Assembly: GCA_030562215.1 (NCBI GenBank)
Contig: JAUPFL010000001.1
Location: 1,352,501-1,416,500, forward strand
DNA from: Peribacillus frigoritolerans
Lineage (GTDB): Bacteria; Bacillota; Bacilli; Bacillales; DSM-1321
Direction of reading: 5' to 3'
DNA length: 64,000 nt
A program made the translations under genes and the position numbers. The notes under the pieces were generated by a model. The model saw nothing but the letters and a program-made list of their open reading frames with translations, was not told where the DNA came from and ran no database searches. This document shows positions 44,160 to 53,710 of this stretch, one piece after another (the first letter of the stretch is position 1; each line of letters begins with the position of its first letter).

Positions 44160-44336
44160 ATGAGGCAAATGTGTATTTACTGTTTTAAATGGGCTGACAT
44201 AGATACGATGACACCAATTTTTGACCAAGGTCGGGAGTTCGTCAATTATTATTGTGAAGATTGCGTTACTGCTGTTATGGATAATTTGTTTAAGCTCCCA
44301 TCCAAACATGTATGCGAACAATCAAGAATCCACTAG
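44160..44336 (+). CDS. small zinc-ribbon-like protein
   Basis: 58 residues from ATG 44160 with AAAAAGGAG at ideal spacing. CIYCF near the start and CEDCV in the middle form two CxxC knuckles about 30 residues apart, a likely zinc site; the end KLPSKHVCEQSRIH is basic. Function unknown. The terminator at 44391 follows. Confidence 0.6.
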   Translation: MRQMCIYCFKWADIDTMTPIFDQGREFVNYYCEDCVTAVMDNLFKLPSKHVCEQSRIH

Positions 44337-44390
44337 CATCAAGCAATGCGATTTAAAAGTTAAGCGATTGCGCTGAAACAGCATAACTAG

Positions 44391-44420
44391 AGGCCATCTC
44401 AACCGAGAAGGGCTTTTTTT
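44391..44420 (+). terminator. intrinsic terminator
   Basis: GCCATCTC-AACC-GAGAAGGGC followed by seven T. Confidence 0.7.
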
Positions 44421-44593
44421 GTTCGGATTTGTCATCTTCTTAATAAAACCGCATTTTTAAAATTAATCTAGTCGACCCTTGTGGAACTTTGGTATATAGT
44501 CCTTTTTTCTTCTTTTTTATTTAAAGATGAATGGAAGGCATTAAATCTCCCTGTTATAGGGAGATCACCCTAACATGTGAAAGATTTAAATTG

Positions 44594-44630
44594 AAGGCCT
44601 CCCGCAGTTTACTGATGGGAGGCCTTTTCT
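44594..44630 (+). terminator. terminator of the AAGGCCTCCC family, copy 1
   Basis: AAGGCCTCCC pairs with GGGAGGCCTT. The same arms recur at 49114 and 55109. A second hairpin (ATCTCCC/GGGAGAT) precedes it at 44544-44564; no gene is seen at 44440-44590. Confidence 0.8.
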
Positions 44631-44811
44631 TATCAAGTAATCCGGAGGTTTAACCCTAGTTATTTCAACCCACTTAAACAATATGAACATACCGAATATT
44701 ATTAAGTGGTACTCATGAGGTAGTATATCGGATTGAGGAAAAGTATGAATTTGGATTAGCTATAAACAATAAAAACAGTTACGAAACTAAGCATTTAAGG
44801 GGAAGATTAAC

Positions 44812-45023
44812 CTGTTAAAGGAATTCAATGTTTGTTATACTCTTGACGCTGACGTTAAGTGGGAGAAAATAAAAAAGGGATTGAGCAGTAAAAAGAGGAT
44901 GTTTTACAAGAAGTCTTAAAAAGGATGGAGCACTGTGAGTATTTTATTGTAAAAAGTGATAGTAAGAATCATATTATCAATACATCATTAATACGTTATA
45001 TACGTATTTTTGAAAATAAGTAA
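44812..45023 (+). CDS. hypothetical protein (about 70 residues), one frameshift
   Basis: Frame begins LLKEFNVCYTLDADVKWEKI at CTG 44812 (AAGGGGAAG about 8 nt upstream), breaks at the A run 44890-44894, and continues KEDVLQEVLKRMEHCEYFIV, KSDSKNHIINTSLIRYIRIF to TAA 45021. An upstream start may be hidden by a second missing base. The pattern of acidic helix then strands looks like real protein, but I recognise no family. The preceding 44640-44800 holds no other gene. Confidence 0.45.
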
Positions 45024-45176
45024 TCTCATTGCTGCTTTCTTGGAATATAAGTTATGGTTGTATTCTCCTAACAGTCTATCTGGGAGGGGATTTTTCTATG
45101 GCAAAAAAGGGGTAAACCTTTTCATTCATATACAGAGCGAGTCAGGTTGATTGACACTTTTGAAAGGAGTGTAAAG

Positions 45177-45869
45177 ATGAATAAAGAATTGGATGATGGT
45201 TTTATTGAGGCATTAATGGTTTCCCTTCAAGACGAAAGAGTCATTGAAAAGATAAAAGCTATAGCAGAAGCGGGTCCGTATAGTCAATTGGGGGAACAAA
45301 AGGAACTGCTGAAAGAAAAAGAAAAAGAAATAGCAAAACTCCGACAAGAGATTGAGTCGAAGAAAGAAGAAATTAGTGAGTACCAAATAAAGATTACCCA
45401 TCTAAATGAGAAAATGGAATCCTATTATAATGAATTGCAAAAGAGAAGAGCAGACTATCGGGAAGCAGAAGAACTTTACGAAGCTGTTCAACAATTATCC
45501 GAAACCACGAAAAGTTCCTTAAAAGGAATCTTCAAGGGCGGTTCAGTGCAGGAATTCATTGTCTGTGGTGTACAATATGAAAACATTTCATCACTGTGGG
45601 ATTTTATTAAAAACGAGATTATGGAAGGACGGGAGCAGGAAAGAGAGATTTTGCTCGCCCTTTTTCTGTATTTCTTTCAAGAATACAGTAAAACATACGA
45701 TACCCCTTTATATAAAATCCAGGAAGTGAAAATGAATGAGGTCTTCAGAGAAGACTTGTACATAAGGACCATTAATAGCAAAATATCCGGGAACATTACG
45801 GACATCCTGCTGCCAGGATATATAAGCATTAATGGTAAAACCATTAAAAAATCCGTTGTGAGAATCTAG
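45177..45869 (+). CDS. coiled-coil protein, partner of the lipoyl-like/Hsp70 fusion
   Basis: 230 residues, intact, from ATG 45177 with GAAAGGAG 8 nt upstream. Residues 1-35 are acidic helical; about 40-105 form a long coiled coil (KEKEKEIAKLRQEIESKKEE, then KITHLNEKMESYYNELQKRR); about 115-230 form a compact domain (LKGIFKGGSVQEFIVCGVQY ... ITDILLPGYISINGKTIKKS). A long N-terminal coil followed by a small beta-containing domain recalls GrpE, the Hsp70 nucleotide exchange factor, though I see no clear sequence match. It ends 38 nt before the Hsp70-like gene and surely shares its transcript. A second strong ribosome binding site at 45082-45089 before ATG 45098 suggests a longer or extra N-terminal frame broken in an A run (RGKPFHSYTERVRLIDTFER). 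Confidence 0.7.
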   Translation: MNKELDDGFIEALMVSLQDERVIEKIKAIAEAGPYSQLGEQKELLKEKEKEIAKLRQEIESKKEEISEYQIKITHLNEKMESYYNELQKRRADYREAEELYEAVQQLSETTKSSLKGIFKGGSVQEFIVCGVQYENISSLWDFIKNEIMEGREQEREILLALFLYFFQEYSKTYDTPLYKIQEVKMNEVFREDLYIRTINSKISGNITDILLPGYISINGKTIKKSVVRI

Positions 45870-45907
45870 CAGGCGAAAAAGAGAATGATATAAAAGGAGA
45901 AATAACA

Positions 45908-48900
45908 ATGACATCGATTATTATCCCAGAGATTGAAGAGGGCATTGAAAAAATCCTTCTTGTACAATGGTATAAGCAGCCAGGCGATTATATTACGGTG
46001 GGCGAAAGCTTGGCCAAATTCAGCTGTGAGGGAATCGAATTTGACCTTTTTCAGAGAAAGAAGGCACCCTTAAAGAATTGAATGTAGCGGAGGACACTAT
46101 AGTCAAGATTGGTGATCTGATATGTTATTTGGATTCTGGTGAAGATCTTTCAGAAGAATTATTAAAAGAAGTTGAAAAACAAGAAACGATAGAAGATAAA
46201 GAGCCGTTTGAGAACGTAACAAGTTTAGCTGAAAAAAATAACATAGACAGTTCCATTTACTTAATGAATAAGAGCGAAGAGCAGGTTCCATTTTCACCTG
46301 ATTCCCAAACCGTTCCGGTCTCTGCCATTTCAATGACTTATGAAGAAGTGAGATCGCTAATCAGCCATTTATATCAGCGTGCCGAAGAAACCCTTTTTAA
46401 GGATGAAGCGAGCTTCTTTCAAGACATTAAAAAGATGCTCCGTTCCAGATGGGTTTACATGAATGACGGGAATGTTATATATGATCACAATATTGCGGCT
46501 TTATTCCCTTATAGAAAATACTATGAATTAATGGATGAAGATTTTGACTACAAAAAGCATCTGGACGTATCCGGTTTTATAGGTGATGCCATGACGCGTG
46601 AAGAAACTGCCAAAAGTTTCAATACACCCGATCACCCTGTATATAAGAAAATAATAGCTCTGGATGATTACTCCGCGAGTAAAAATCCTTCCATTTCAAG
46701 GATATTTGCCAATCAAACGGCGAACTCTTCTAAATCAATAGCGTTTAAATCAAACGGGTACGACATTCAAAGCTTCGATGTAGTAAATCAAAAAACGAAT
46801 TTGCTGGGAAAAGGATTTTTCGTTCCTGTTTTCCGTTTGAATGGGGAAAATGCTTTTGAAATCAATGACCGATTGGCTCTCCATCTCTGGCTGGAAAACC
46901 GGTTAGTACCAAGTGGATTAAGCGCAGAAAGCCAGAAGGAGTATGATTATTTACTGGAATTGTATCAATTAAAGGGCTTAGATCATGAAAGTTTTCTTAA
47001 AGAATTGCCATCGATTGCTATCGATTCCAAAACGTTTTATGAGAAGCTTTTAAACTCTGAAAAAGTAAGAGCTGATATTGATACATATGATGAAAAGATG
47101 TTAACAGATCCAAACCGGGGACATTGGGATTTATGGCCTGTCCTCTCTGATGAAAAACCTTTAACGATAAAACTGAACGAAGAAATAATGGCTAGAAACC
47201 CTAAAATGGATATTAGGGAGGACGGCATAGTTGGCATTGATTTTGGAACGAAAAGTACAGTTGTCGTTCATCAAGAAGAAAGTGATTTTACCCTTCCCAT
47301 GCGTATTGGGGTTGGCTACCTTAACACGGAAGTACAAGACTGGCATTATGAAAATCCAACCGTGATTGAATTTATTGACTTAGAACATTTCCTGGAGCTT
47401 TATCAAGGAAAAGAAGGAAGACCAGATACAAGGTGGCAGGATGTGACGGTTTCCCACAATGCTCTTAACAACTTGATGAATGGGAAGAGTGACCATTATT
47501 ATTCCATATTGAATAATCTAAAGCAGTGGGCTGGAGAAAAGAATAACGAACTCCGATTAAAAGACAAGAAGGGATATGCGGTTGTACTGCGTTCCTTTTT
47601 GGACTTAACCGATCAGGAAATCAACCCAATCGAGTTATACGCCTACTACCTTGGTTTGTATATCAATAACCAGAACAATGGAATTTACCTCGATTACACC
47701 TTATCTTTCCCGGTGACGTATGAAAAAGAGGTAAGGGAAAAAATTCTAAAGTGTTTTGAGCGTGGGTTAAAAAAGACGCTGCCTATGCCGATTCAGCAGG
47801 ATGAAGAATTAATGAAAAAGTTTCGTGTCACCGCTGGGGCGAGTGAACCTGCTGCCTATGCCGTCTGTGCGTTACAGGAATACGGGTTTGAACCGGAAGA
47901 GAATGAAAAAACATACTATGGTGTGTTTGATTTTGGTGGAGGAACGACAGATTTTGATTTTGGGATTTGGCGTGAAGCGGGCTTGAAAGAAGGCAGATAT
48001 GATTATGTCATTGAGCATTTTGCAGCGGGCGGGGACCGTTATTTAGGTGGAGAGAACATGCTGGAGCTTTTGGCGTTCCAAGTGTTTAAAAACAACCAAA
48101 GAACAATGCGTGAGCTAAACATTCCTTTTACTCTCCCGGCAGAATGTGTGAAATTTCCCGGAAGTGAAACACTGATTAATGAGTCACAAGAATCCTATTT
48201 AAATACGAAACAATTGGTGGAAAAATTAAGGCCGCTTTGGGAAAGGCATGAACGGTATGAAGAACAGTTTGGAAAAGGCATGATCCGGGCAGACTTGTTT
48301 AACAAAACCGGCCACGCAAAACTCAATGTGGAACTTTTGATCGATCAAGATGAAATGGAACATCTGATTGAGGAGAGAATCGACAAAGGCATTAAAAATT
48401 TCTTTGAGTCTTTACGGCGCGCTTTTGCCCGGTCAGAACACAGCAAAATTAATAAAGTGAATATACTGCTTGCGGGTAATTCAAGTAAATCCCCGGTCGT
48501 TATGAATCTATTTAATAAATGGATTGAAAGGGAAGCACAGAACACTCAGAACTGGGGAGAAGTGTCTAGTGATCTTTTTGAGATTCTCCCGCCACTCGGG
48601 ACAGCGGGCGCTTATATAAAGCAAGAAGAGAGAAACAGAGTGGTTAACCGAGATATAATAACTGCTCCTACAGGAAAAACAGGCGTTGCCTTCGGACTTG
48701 TACAAAGCAGGAAAGGCGGAAGTATAAAAGTTATTGACCGCGATATGGTGAATGGTGAATCGAAGTTCAAGTATTTTCTTGGCATCGGGAGAAAAGGGAA
48801 ATTAAAAACAATGATTGATCAAGAAGAAGAGTATAACAAGTGGCATCTTTTCATTGATGCGTCAGAAGAGGATTTTGAAATTTATTACACAAGCCTGCCG

Positions 48901-49092
48901 GAAGCTAGTACCAACCAGCTTGATATTAACCAGGCACAGAGGAAAAAACTTCGAATTGAGCATGTGGATGATTCAGCTTTTGTTTATATTCGAACCATAA
49001 GCCCGACTGTTATCGAATATGTTGTTGCAGACGAAGGCTCGATTTTAAATGGGGGTTATTTATCTGAAATTAATAAAGTGGAATTAAGCTGA
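45908..49092 (+). CDS. lipoyl-like domain fused to an Hsp70-type ATPase (about 1061 residues), one frameshift
   Basis: ATG 45908 (AAAGGAG upstream) opens TSIIIPEIEEGIEKILLVQW then YKQPGDYITVGESLAKFSCE, and after the T run 46047-46051 (one T short) EGTLKELNVAEDTIVKIGDL, together a biotinyl/lipoyl-type hammerhead domain of about 78 residues. The modifiable Lys (DKA in true lipoyl domains) is replaced (EGI). Residues 80-440 are unassigned. The Hsp70/actin ATPase core follows: VGIDFGTKSTVVV (phosphate 1, about 442-454), GVFDFGGGTTDFDFG (phosphate 2, about 673), NILLAGNSSKSPVV (adenosine motif, about 853). The last 160 residues are beta-rich and do not look like the DnaK substrate domain. Large Hsp70-like proteins are known in bacteria, but I do not know this N-terminal fusion. 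It follows the coiled-coil gene by 38 nt. Confidence 0.8.
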
Positions 49093-49113
49093 TCTTTCGA
49101 TGTGAAAATTCAC

Positions 49114-49144
49114 GAAAAGGCCTCCCGCAGTGGGAGGCCTTTTC
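49114..49144. terminator. bidirectional terminator, AAGGCCTCCC family copy 2
   Basis: GAAAAGGCCTCCC-GCAG-TGGGAGGCCTTTTC has an A run before and a T run after. It can end both the Hsp70-like gene (+) and the GerC-type gene (-). Confidence 0.9.
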
Positions 49145-49200
49145 GCGCTCATCGCATTTGACCTTTTAATGCCTGGGGCTCTATGTGTATATCAGGAGGT

Positions 49201-50414
49201 TCACTTCTTTGATCCTCCTGATGTTCCATAATCATTAATAGTTATTTTTACATCGTAGTTGACCTGAGTTTCACTAAATGTTTGGTCCCAATCCTTTTTG
49301 ACCTTATTCCATACTTTGGGGTGCTCAATTCTCAATCGATTTCCAAAACCAGCGACGTCCACTTGGTATTCATGTTGCATTTTTTCCAATACATTCCCCA
49401 CCAGGCGTTTCACTTCTTTTTCAGATGATTTTTCTGCTTTTTTGAGAAATTCATTTTTAAAAGTATCTCCTGGAACTACCCAGTCTTCAGACAGTCTTCC
49501 CACTGATTCAATGTTTACATCAAAAGAGATGCTGTCTCCTTTAACTCGAGGAATGATATTGCTTTTCATGGACTCTATTTCATACACGATCAGTTGGCCG
49601 GTTTCTTTGTCAAAGCTTTTCACTACACCTCCTTTTCCCTTACCTGTTATCCAAGTCACGCCCTCCAGTTCCTCTTCATTCAAAGTACCAGTCATTTTGT
49701 GTGTCTTTCCTTTGATCACGGCAGCTCCCGCAAATTTGACTTCCCCTTTCACTGATAGTACATTTTGCAAAAGAAAACTTGATTCTGAATTGAGCTTGCT
49801 CTCTATTTTAATAAGTGGCATAGGAGGCAAAATCCTCGTTGTTCGATAGGCATTTTCTACAATGCCAACAAGTCGAAACGCTGGAATCTCTCCTGCAGTC
49901 TTTGTTTCCAGTGTTTTGCTTGCTCTTCCATTACTGATGAGCACAAGACAGCTTGGTCTAAAATCATTATCCCGAAAATTAAGATCAAGTAATTTTTCCA
50001 AATCATGTGATTTTGCAAGCTTATCACTGATAACAATCACTTTCATATGGTGAGCGGTTAAAGGTTGTTCGCTTCTCAATGGTAATTCACGAGTCATCTG
50101 AAGGATAGAATCTCCCGTTTCAGAAACATTCAGATAAGATTTTTGTTGTGGCCCGGCTTGTTTCGTTGTTGAACTTGCTACTTGTGGAGTGATAAGTTGA
50201 TAGGTTGAAGTAATCAGGTCTTTTTCAAATATCCCTCCCCTTGTTCATTTAACTCTTTCTCAATGAAGGACTTCTTGCCTTTATCAAATGCCATACCTAT
50301 ACCTAAACTTTGCTCTTCAATTTCATGACTGCTCCAGCATCCTGTAAGGGATAAGAACAAAAGAACGGAGAGGGAAACGAAGAGAGGCCGTATATTTTTA
50401 TGTGTTTGTTTCAT
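49201..50414 (-). CDS. Ger(x)C-family spore germination lipoprotein (GerC subunit), one frameshift
   Basis: C subunit of a GerA-type germinant receptor, about 404 residues. The signal peptide LFVSLSVLLFLSLTGCWSSH has lipobox LTGC followed by W, usual for Ger(x)C; then EIEEQSLGIGMAFDKG. One A is missing at 50221-50225, breaking GEGYLKKDLITST. Later blocks GVTWITGKGKGGVVKSFDKE and VGNVLEKMQHEYQVDVAGFG + NRLRIEHPKVW are the domain 3 signature. Anchored outside the inner spore membrane with the A and B subunits. Overlaps the B gene by 17 nt. Confidence 0.9.
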
Positions 50415-51513
50415 ATTTTCCTCCCTTTACTCTTGAGATAATAAGCAGGAGAAGCGGGAGTAAACCAAATAAAAACAATGCAATATTGCCGACGAAATCC
50501 CCTAGTTTAAAGAGGTCATTGATATTTTTTGGAATCATGGCAATGATGTAAAGAATCGGAAGCAAGCCAAACATGAATGGGTGAATGCTCTTTTTCGAAA
50601 GTTGTGCCAGCCCTAAAGCAGCTGCATAGTAGGTGATTGAAAACGTGGCAAATATTTGCATGATCCAAACTACGAGCAATAAAGATTCAAACCGTTCAAA
50701 GATCAAACCGGCGATTTCAAAACTTCGGATAAGATCAAGGGTCGGCCATGTTCTCGTGACCACTCCATCAATAGATAATGCCCCGATAACCATTACGACC
50801 GTTATCACGTAAAAAATCAATGGAATGGAAACTCCAACAAGAACGGCTTTTACTGCTTTTTTTGGCGAATTCATAAACGGAATAAGCACTAACATGATTT
50901 CAGACCCTGTAAAAGCGAGAGCCGTTGTTTTTACTCCTTTAAGTACAGGGATAACTCCTTCTCCTAATACCGGACGCAGATTATCGATCTCAAATATTTT
51001 AAAGCTCATAAAGGCAACAACCAAAAAAAGGATAACTGTCAAAGGTAATATAATTTCAAAAAGACGGGCAATCGGGTTAATGCCGCCGATGATCAGATAG
51101 AGGCCCACCCACATAAACATTATAATAATTGCCCAGTTAGGCGTACCTTCAAGAAGTAAATACCTTATAACCTCGGCCATTGAACGGAGCTGAAAACTGG
51201 AAGTTGTAAGAAAATAACAGATTATAACTAAACTGAGTAACCCACCCACCCATTTTCCAACAATATCATTGATGTATTGATAAAAGGTTTTTTCGGGAAA
51301 CCGTTGGCTTAATTTGACCATGATCACCCCCGCGATTATCGCGATAACTCCGCCTAAAATAACGCTTATCCATGCATCTGGTGTATGTACCTTTTCGGTA
51401 GATGATCTGGGTAGGGTGAGTAATCCTGTACCGAGTATGAAGTTGATGACAATGACAGCTGCTTGAGGAGTTGTAATTTTGTCTTTCGGACTGAGAATCA
51501 TTCTTTTAACCAC
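50398..51513 (-). CDS. GerB-family germinant-receptor permease (B subunit)
   Basis: 371 residues, intact, APC-superfamily fold with ten helices, the subunit thought to bind the germinant (amino acid or sugar). DKITTPQAAVIVINFILGTG then LLTLPRSS is the family start ('Q......ilG.giL.lPr'), and TALAFTGSEIMLVLIPFMNS the usual central helix. It follows the A subunit by 15 nt and overlaps the C subunit. Germinant specificity cannot be predicted. Confidence 0.92.
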   Translation of the reverse strand: MVKRMILSPKDKITTPQAAVIVINFILGTGLLTLPRSSTEKVHTPDAWISVILGGVIAIIAGVIMVKLSQRFPEKTFYQYINDIVGKWVGGLLSLVIICYFLTTSSFQLRSMAEVIRYLLLEGTPNWAIIIMFMWVGLYLIIGGINPIARLFEIILPLTVILFLVVAFMSFKIFEIDNLRPVLGEGVIPVLKGVKTTALAFTGSEIMLVLIPFMNSPKKAVKAVLVGVSIPLIFYVITVVMVIGALSIDGVVTRTWPTLDLIRSFEIAGLIFERFESLLLVVWIMQIFATFSITYYAAALGLAQLSKKSIHPFMFGLLPILYIIAMIPKNINDLFKLGDFVGNIALFLFGLLPLLLLIISRVKGGKYETNT

Positions 51514-51528
51514 CCTTTCACCGATAGG

Positions 51529-53102
51529 TTATCCTTTACGCATGGGGTTTTTTGTATGCATCATCTTTGGACGGCGTTTCATCATCATAAGCGGCATGCG
51601 AACCATCAGGTCTTTCCATTCACTTAAGCGATAAGGAACGGCTGGACTCAAATAGGGTACACCAAAGCTTTTTAATTTAACTAAATGGCTGGTCATTAAA
51701 AGAAAAAAGAGAATGACCCCGTATAATCCAAATGTGGCAGCACAAATCATAGCTGGAAAACGCAGAATCCGTAATGTAATCCCAATACTATAGTGCGGAA
51801 TGGAAAATGATGAAATGGCGGTTAAGGCTACTACAATGACCAAAACAGGGCTAACGATCCCTGCCTGTACAGCAGCTTCCCCAATGATTAAACCGCCGAC
51901 GATACCCATTGCGGGACCGATTGGCTTAGGTAATCTCAGTCCTGCTTCCCGCAAAATTTCGATGGATATTTCCATGAATAATGCTTCGATAAGTGCCGGA
52001 AACGGAACCCCGGACCTGGTTCCTATAATGGAGATGGCCAATTTGGTCGGAATCAACCCTGAATGAAATGAGATGAAAGCTATATACAAAGACGGTGTAA
52101 AGAGAGCCAGAATAGCTGCGAGGTAACGAAGCATACGTATGAATGTGCCAGGAATCCACCTTTCATAATAATCTTCTGGTGATTGTAGCATCATGCTTAA
52201 TGTAACTGGAACGATCAAAGCGAATGGCGTCCCGTCTAATAAGATGGCCACTCGGCCTTCCATCAACGCAGCGATCACGCGATCAGGGCGCTCTGTATTC
52301 TGTACCTGTGGAAAAGGACTAAGGTAATTATCTTCGATAAGTTGCTCTACATAACCCGATTCCGGCACACTATCAATATCAATTCTCTTAATTCGATTTT
52401 CCACCTCTTGAACTAATTCGGGATCAACAATATCTTTTATGTATGCGACTACCAAGTCTTTTTTCGAACGCTTTCCTACTTGGAATTTTACTAACGATAA
52501 ATTCTCATTTTCACCGCTACCTCTTAAAAAAGAGGTATTGTCACTCAATGATTCAGTGAAACCGACCCGTGGACCTCTGACTAATGCCTCTGATACCGGC
52601 TCTTCAACCGTCCTTGTTTTAAGTTTTGCAGTTCAAGGATCAGCGCATCCAATGATCCATCAATTAAAAGGGCGGTAGAACCTGTGAGCACTTTAGATGC
52701 TAATTCTTTAATGGAACGAACAGCTTCAATTTCACTAATGGATAACACTTCATTTTTTATAAATTCTTTTGAAATGCTTCCTTTGAGGTAGGGAAGGTCC
52801 TGTTTATATTCTGCTGAAAAATCAACCATCAATGATGGCATAATATGTTTATCAATGAGATCTTTATCCGATAGTCCATCCACAAAAATGATAATTGACC
52901 GTATACCGGTACGCCCTAGATTAAATTCCCGAAAATGCACATCCCAATTATGTCCAATTTCTTGCCTAACCATTTCTAGATTTAAATTAAAATTATCTGT
53001 AAACTGACACGTTGTATCTTGTGAGGCATTTGCTTGTTGTTTGTCTTTATCGGTCCCTTTTCCTTTTTTACCGATCTTTGATATCCACTCTTTCATTTTC
53101 AT
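51529..53102 (-). CDS. GerA-family germinant-receptor protein (A subunit), one frameshift
   Basis: A subunit, about 524 residues restored. The N-terminal soluble half has [20 protein letters not shown] and [20 protein letters not shown]; after the run 52617-52620 (one base short) come [20 protein letters not shown], the hallmark 'ESV.RGPR.GF.E' loop, then PERPDRV-type [20 protein letters not shown] and the membrane half. ATG 53102 overlaps the TGA of an upstream 41-residue gene (TGATG), implying coupling. A sigma-G-like promoter lies 180 nt upstream. Forms a receptor with the B and C subunits in the inner spore membrane. Confidence 0.9.
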
Positions 53103-53227
53103 CACTCATCCTTTGAGTTGCGAAGCCGATTAAACAATTTGGAGATTAAATACGGAATAACAAACACAATGAAAGCTTGTATAAAAACCTGCCATTCTGG
53201 AAGGTAGGAAACAATCGTTTTCCACAT
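53102..53227 (-). CDS. 41-residue membrane protein leading the gerA-type operon
   Basis: From ATG 53227 (AGGG 8 nt upstream): WKTIVSYLPEWQVFIQAFIV, FVIPYLISKLFNRLRNSKDE. One hydrophobic helix, amphipathic start, basic end. Its TGA shares a base with the gerA start. Small D-type subunits encoded in germinant-receptor operons are known (about 60-75 residues, usually two helices); this one is shorter and comes first, so it may be a variant of them or a new kind. It lies between the sigma-G-like promoter and gerA, so should be made in the forespore. Confidence 0.65.
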   Translation of the reverse strand: MWKTIVSYLPEWQVFIQAFIVFVIPYLISKLFNRLRNSKDE

Positions 53228-53282
53228 TTTCATCACCCTATACTTGTCTCAGTTAGCAGCCAAAATTCCTTTATTTCTCATA

Positions 53283-53312
53283 TAGTATTAATATCTTCTG
53301 TGTTTCTTATGC
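53283..53312 (-). promoter_or_regulatory. sigma-G-like (forespore) promoter of the gerA-type operon
   Basis: On the minus strand GCATA (53312-53308) and AATACTA (53289-53283) are separated by 18 nt. The sigma-G consensus is GHATR, 17-18 nt, CATNNTA; only the first base of the -10 differs. It lies 56 nt before the first start codon. Confidence 0.65.
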
Positions 53313-53398
53313 AATGAAGTTAAAAGCCATTTATACTTCACGTTAGCTTTGTGGGAAAATTGATTTTGAATATAGTAGAGGAGAGAAAGAGGAGAATC

Positions 53399-53527
53399 GT
53401 GAACGTTGTTTTTACTGGGGATGAAATGATGGAAAGATTATTGGGATGACTTAACCTCAGATTTGAAAATATAAAAAATAAATATCAAATTGAAATGATG
53501 TTAGAAATGATATATACTGAAAATTGA
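53399..53527 (+). pseudogene. possible small gene with an in-frame TGA
   Basis: GTG 53399 after GAGGAG opens NVVFTGDEMMERLLG, TGA, then LNLRFENIKNKYQIEMMLEM + IYTEN in the same frame. If TGA replaces a TGG the product is 42 residues. Weak evidence; the rest of 53320-53700 holds nothing else I can support. Confidence 0.3.
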
Positions 53528-53710
53528 GAATTATTGGTAAATATTATCTTTTAATCCGCATTTATCAACATAATGTTAAAATATCCCAATCGTAATTCCG
53601 GGACGGAAAAGGATACTCCATTAGCGCTTTTAGTGATTCCTGGTGAAAAAGAACCGAACTTTCGGTAAAGTTGTTCTTTATTTTCTAAAGTGATTTCAAA
53701 GGGGTGGAAA

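Noticed and set aside
44100..44321. Minus-strand 73-codon frame
   Set aside because: It lies opposite the plus-strand gene 44160-44336, which has an ideal ribosome binding site and paired CxxC motifs.
49298..49849. Plus-strand 183-codon frame
   Set aside because: It is the complement of the Ger(x)C gene, with Ser/Thr-rich sequence typical of an antisense frame.
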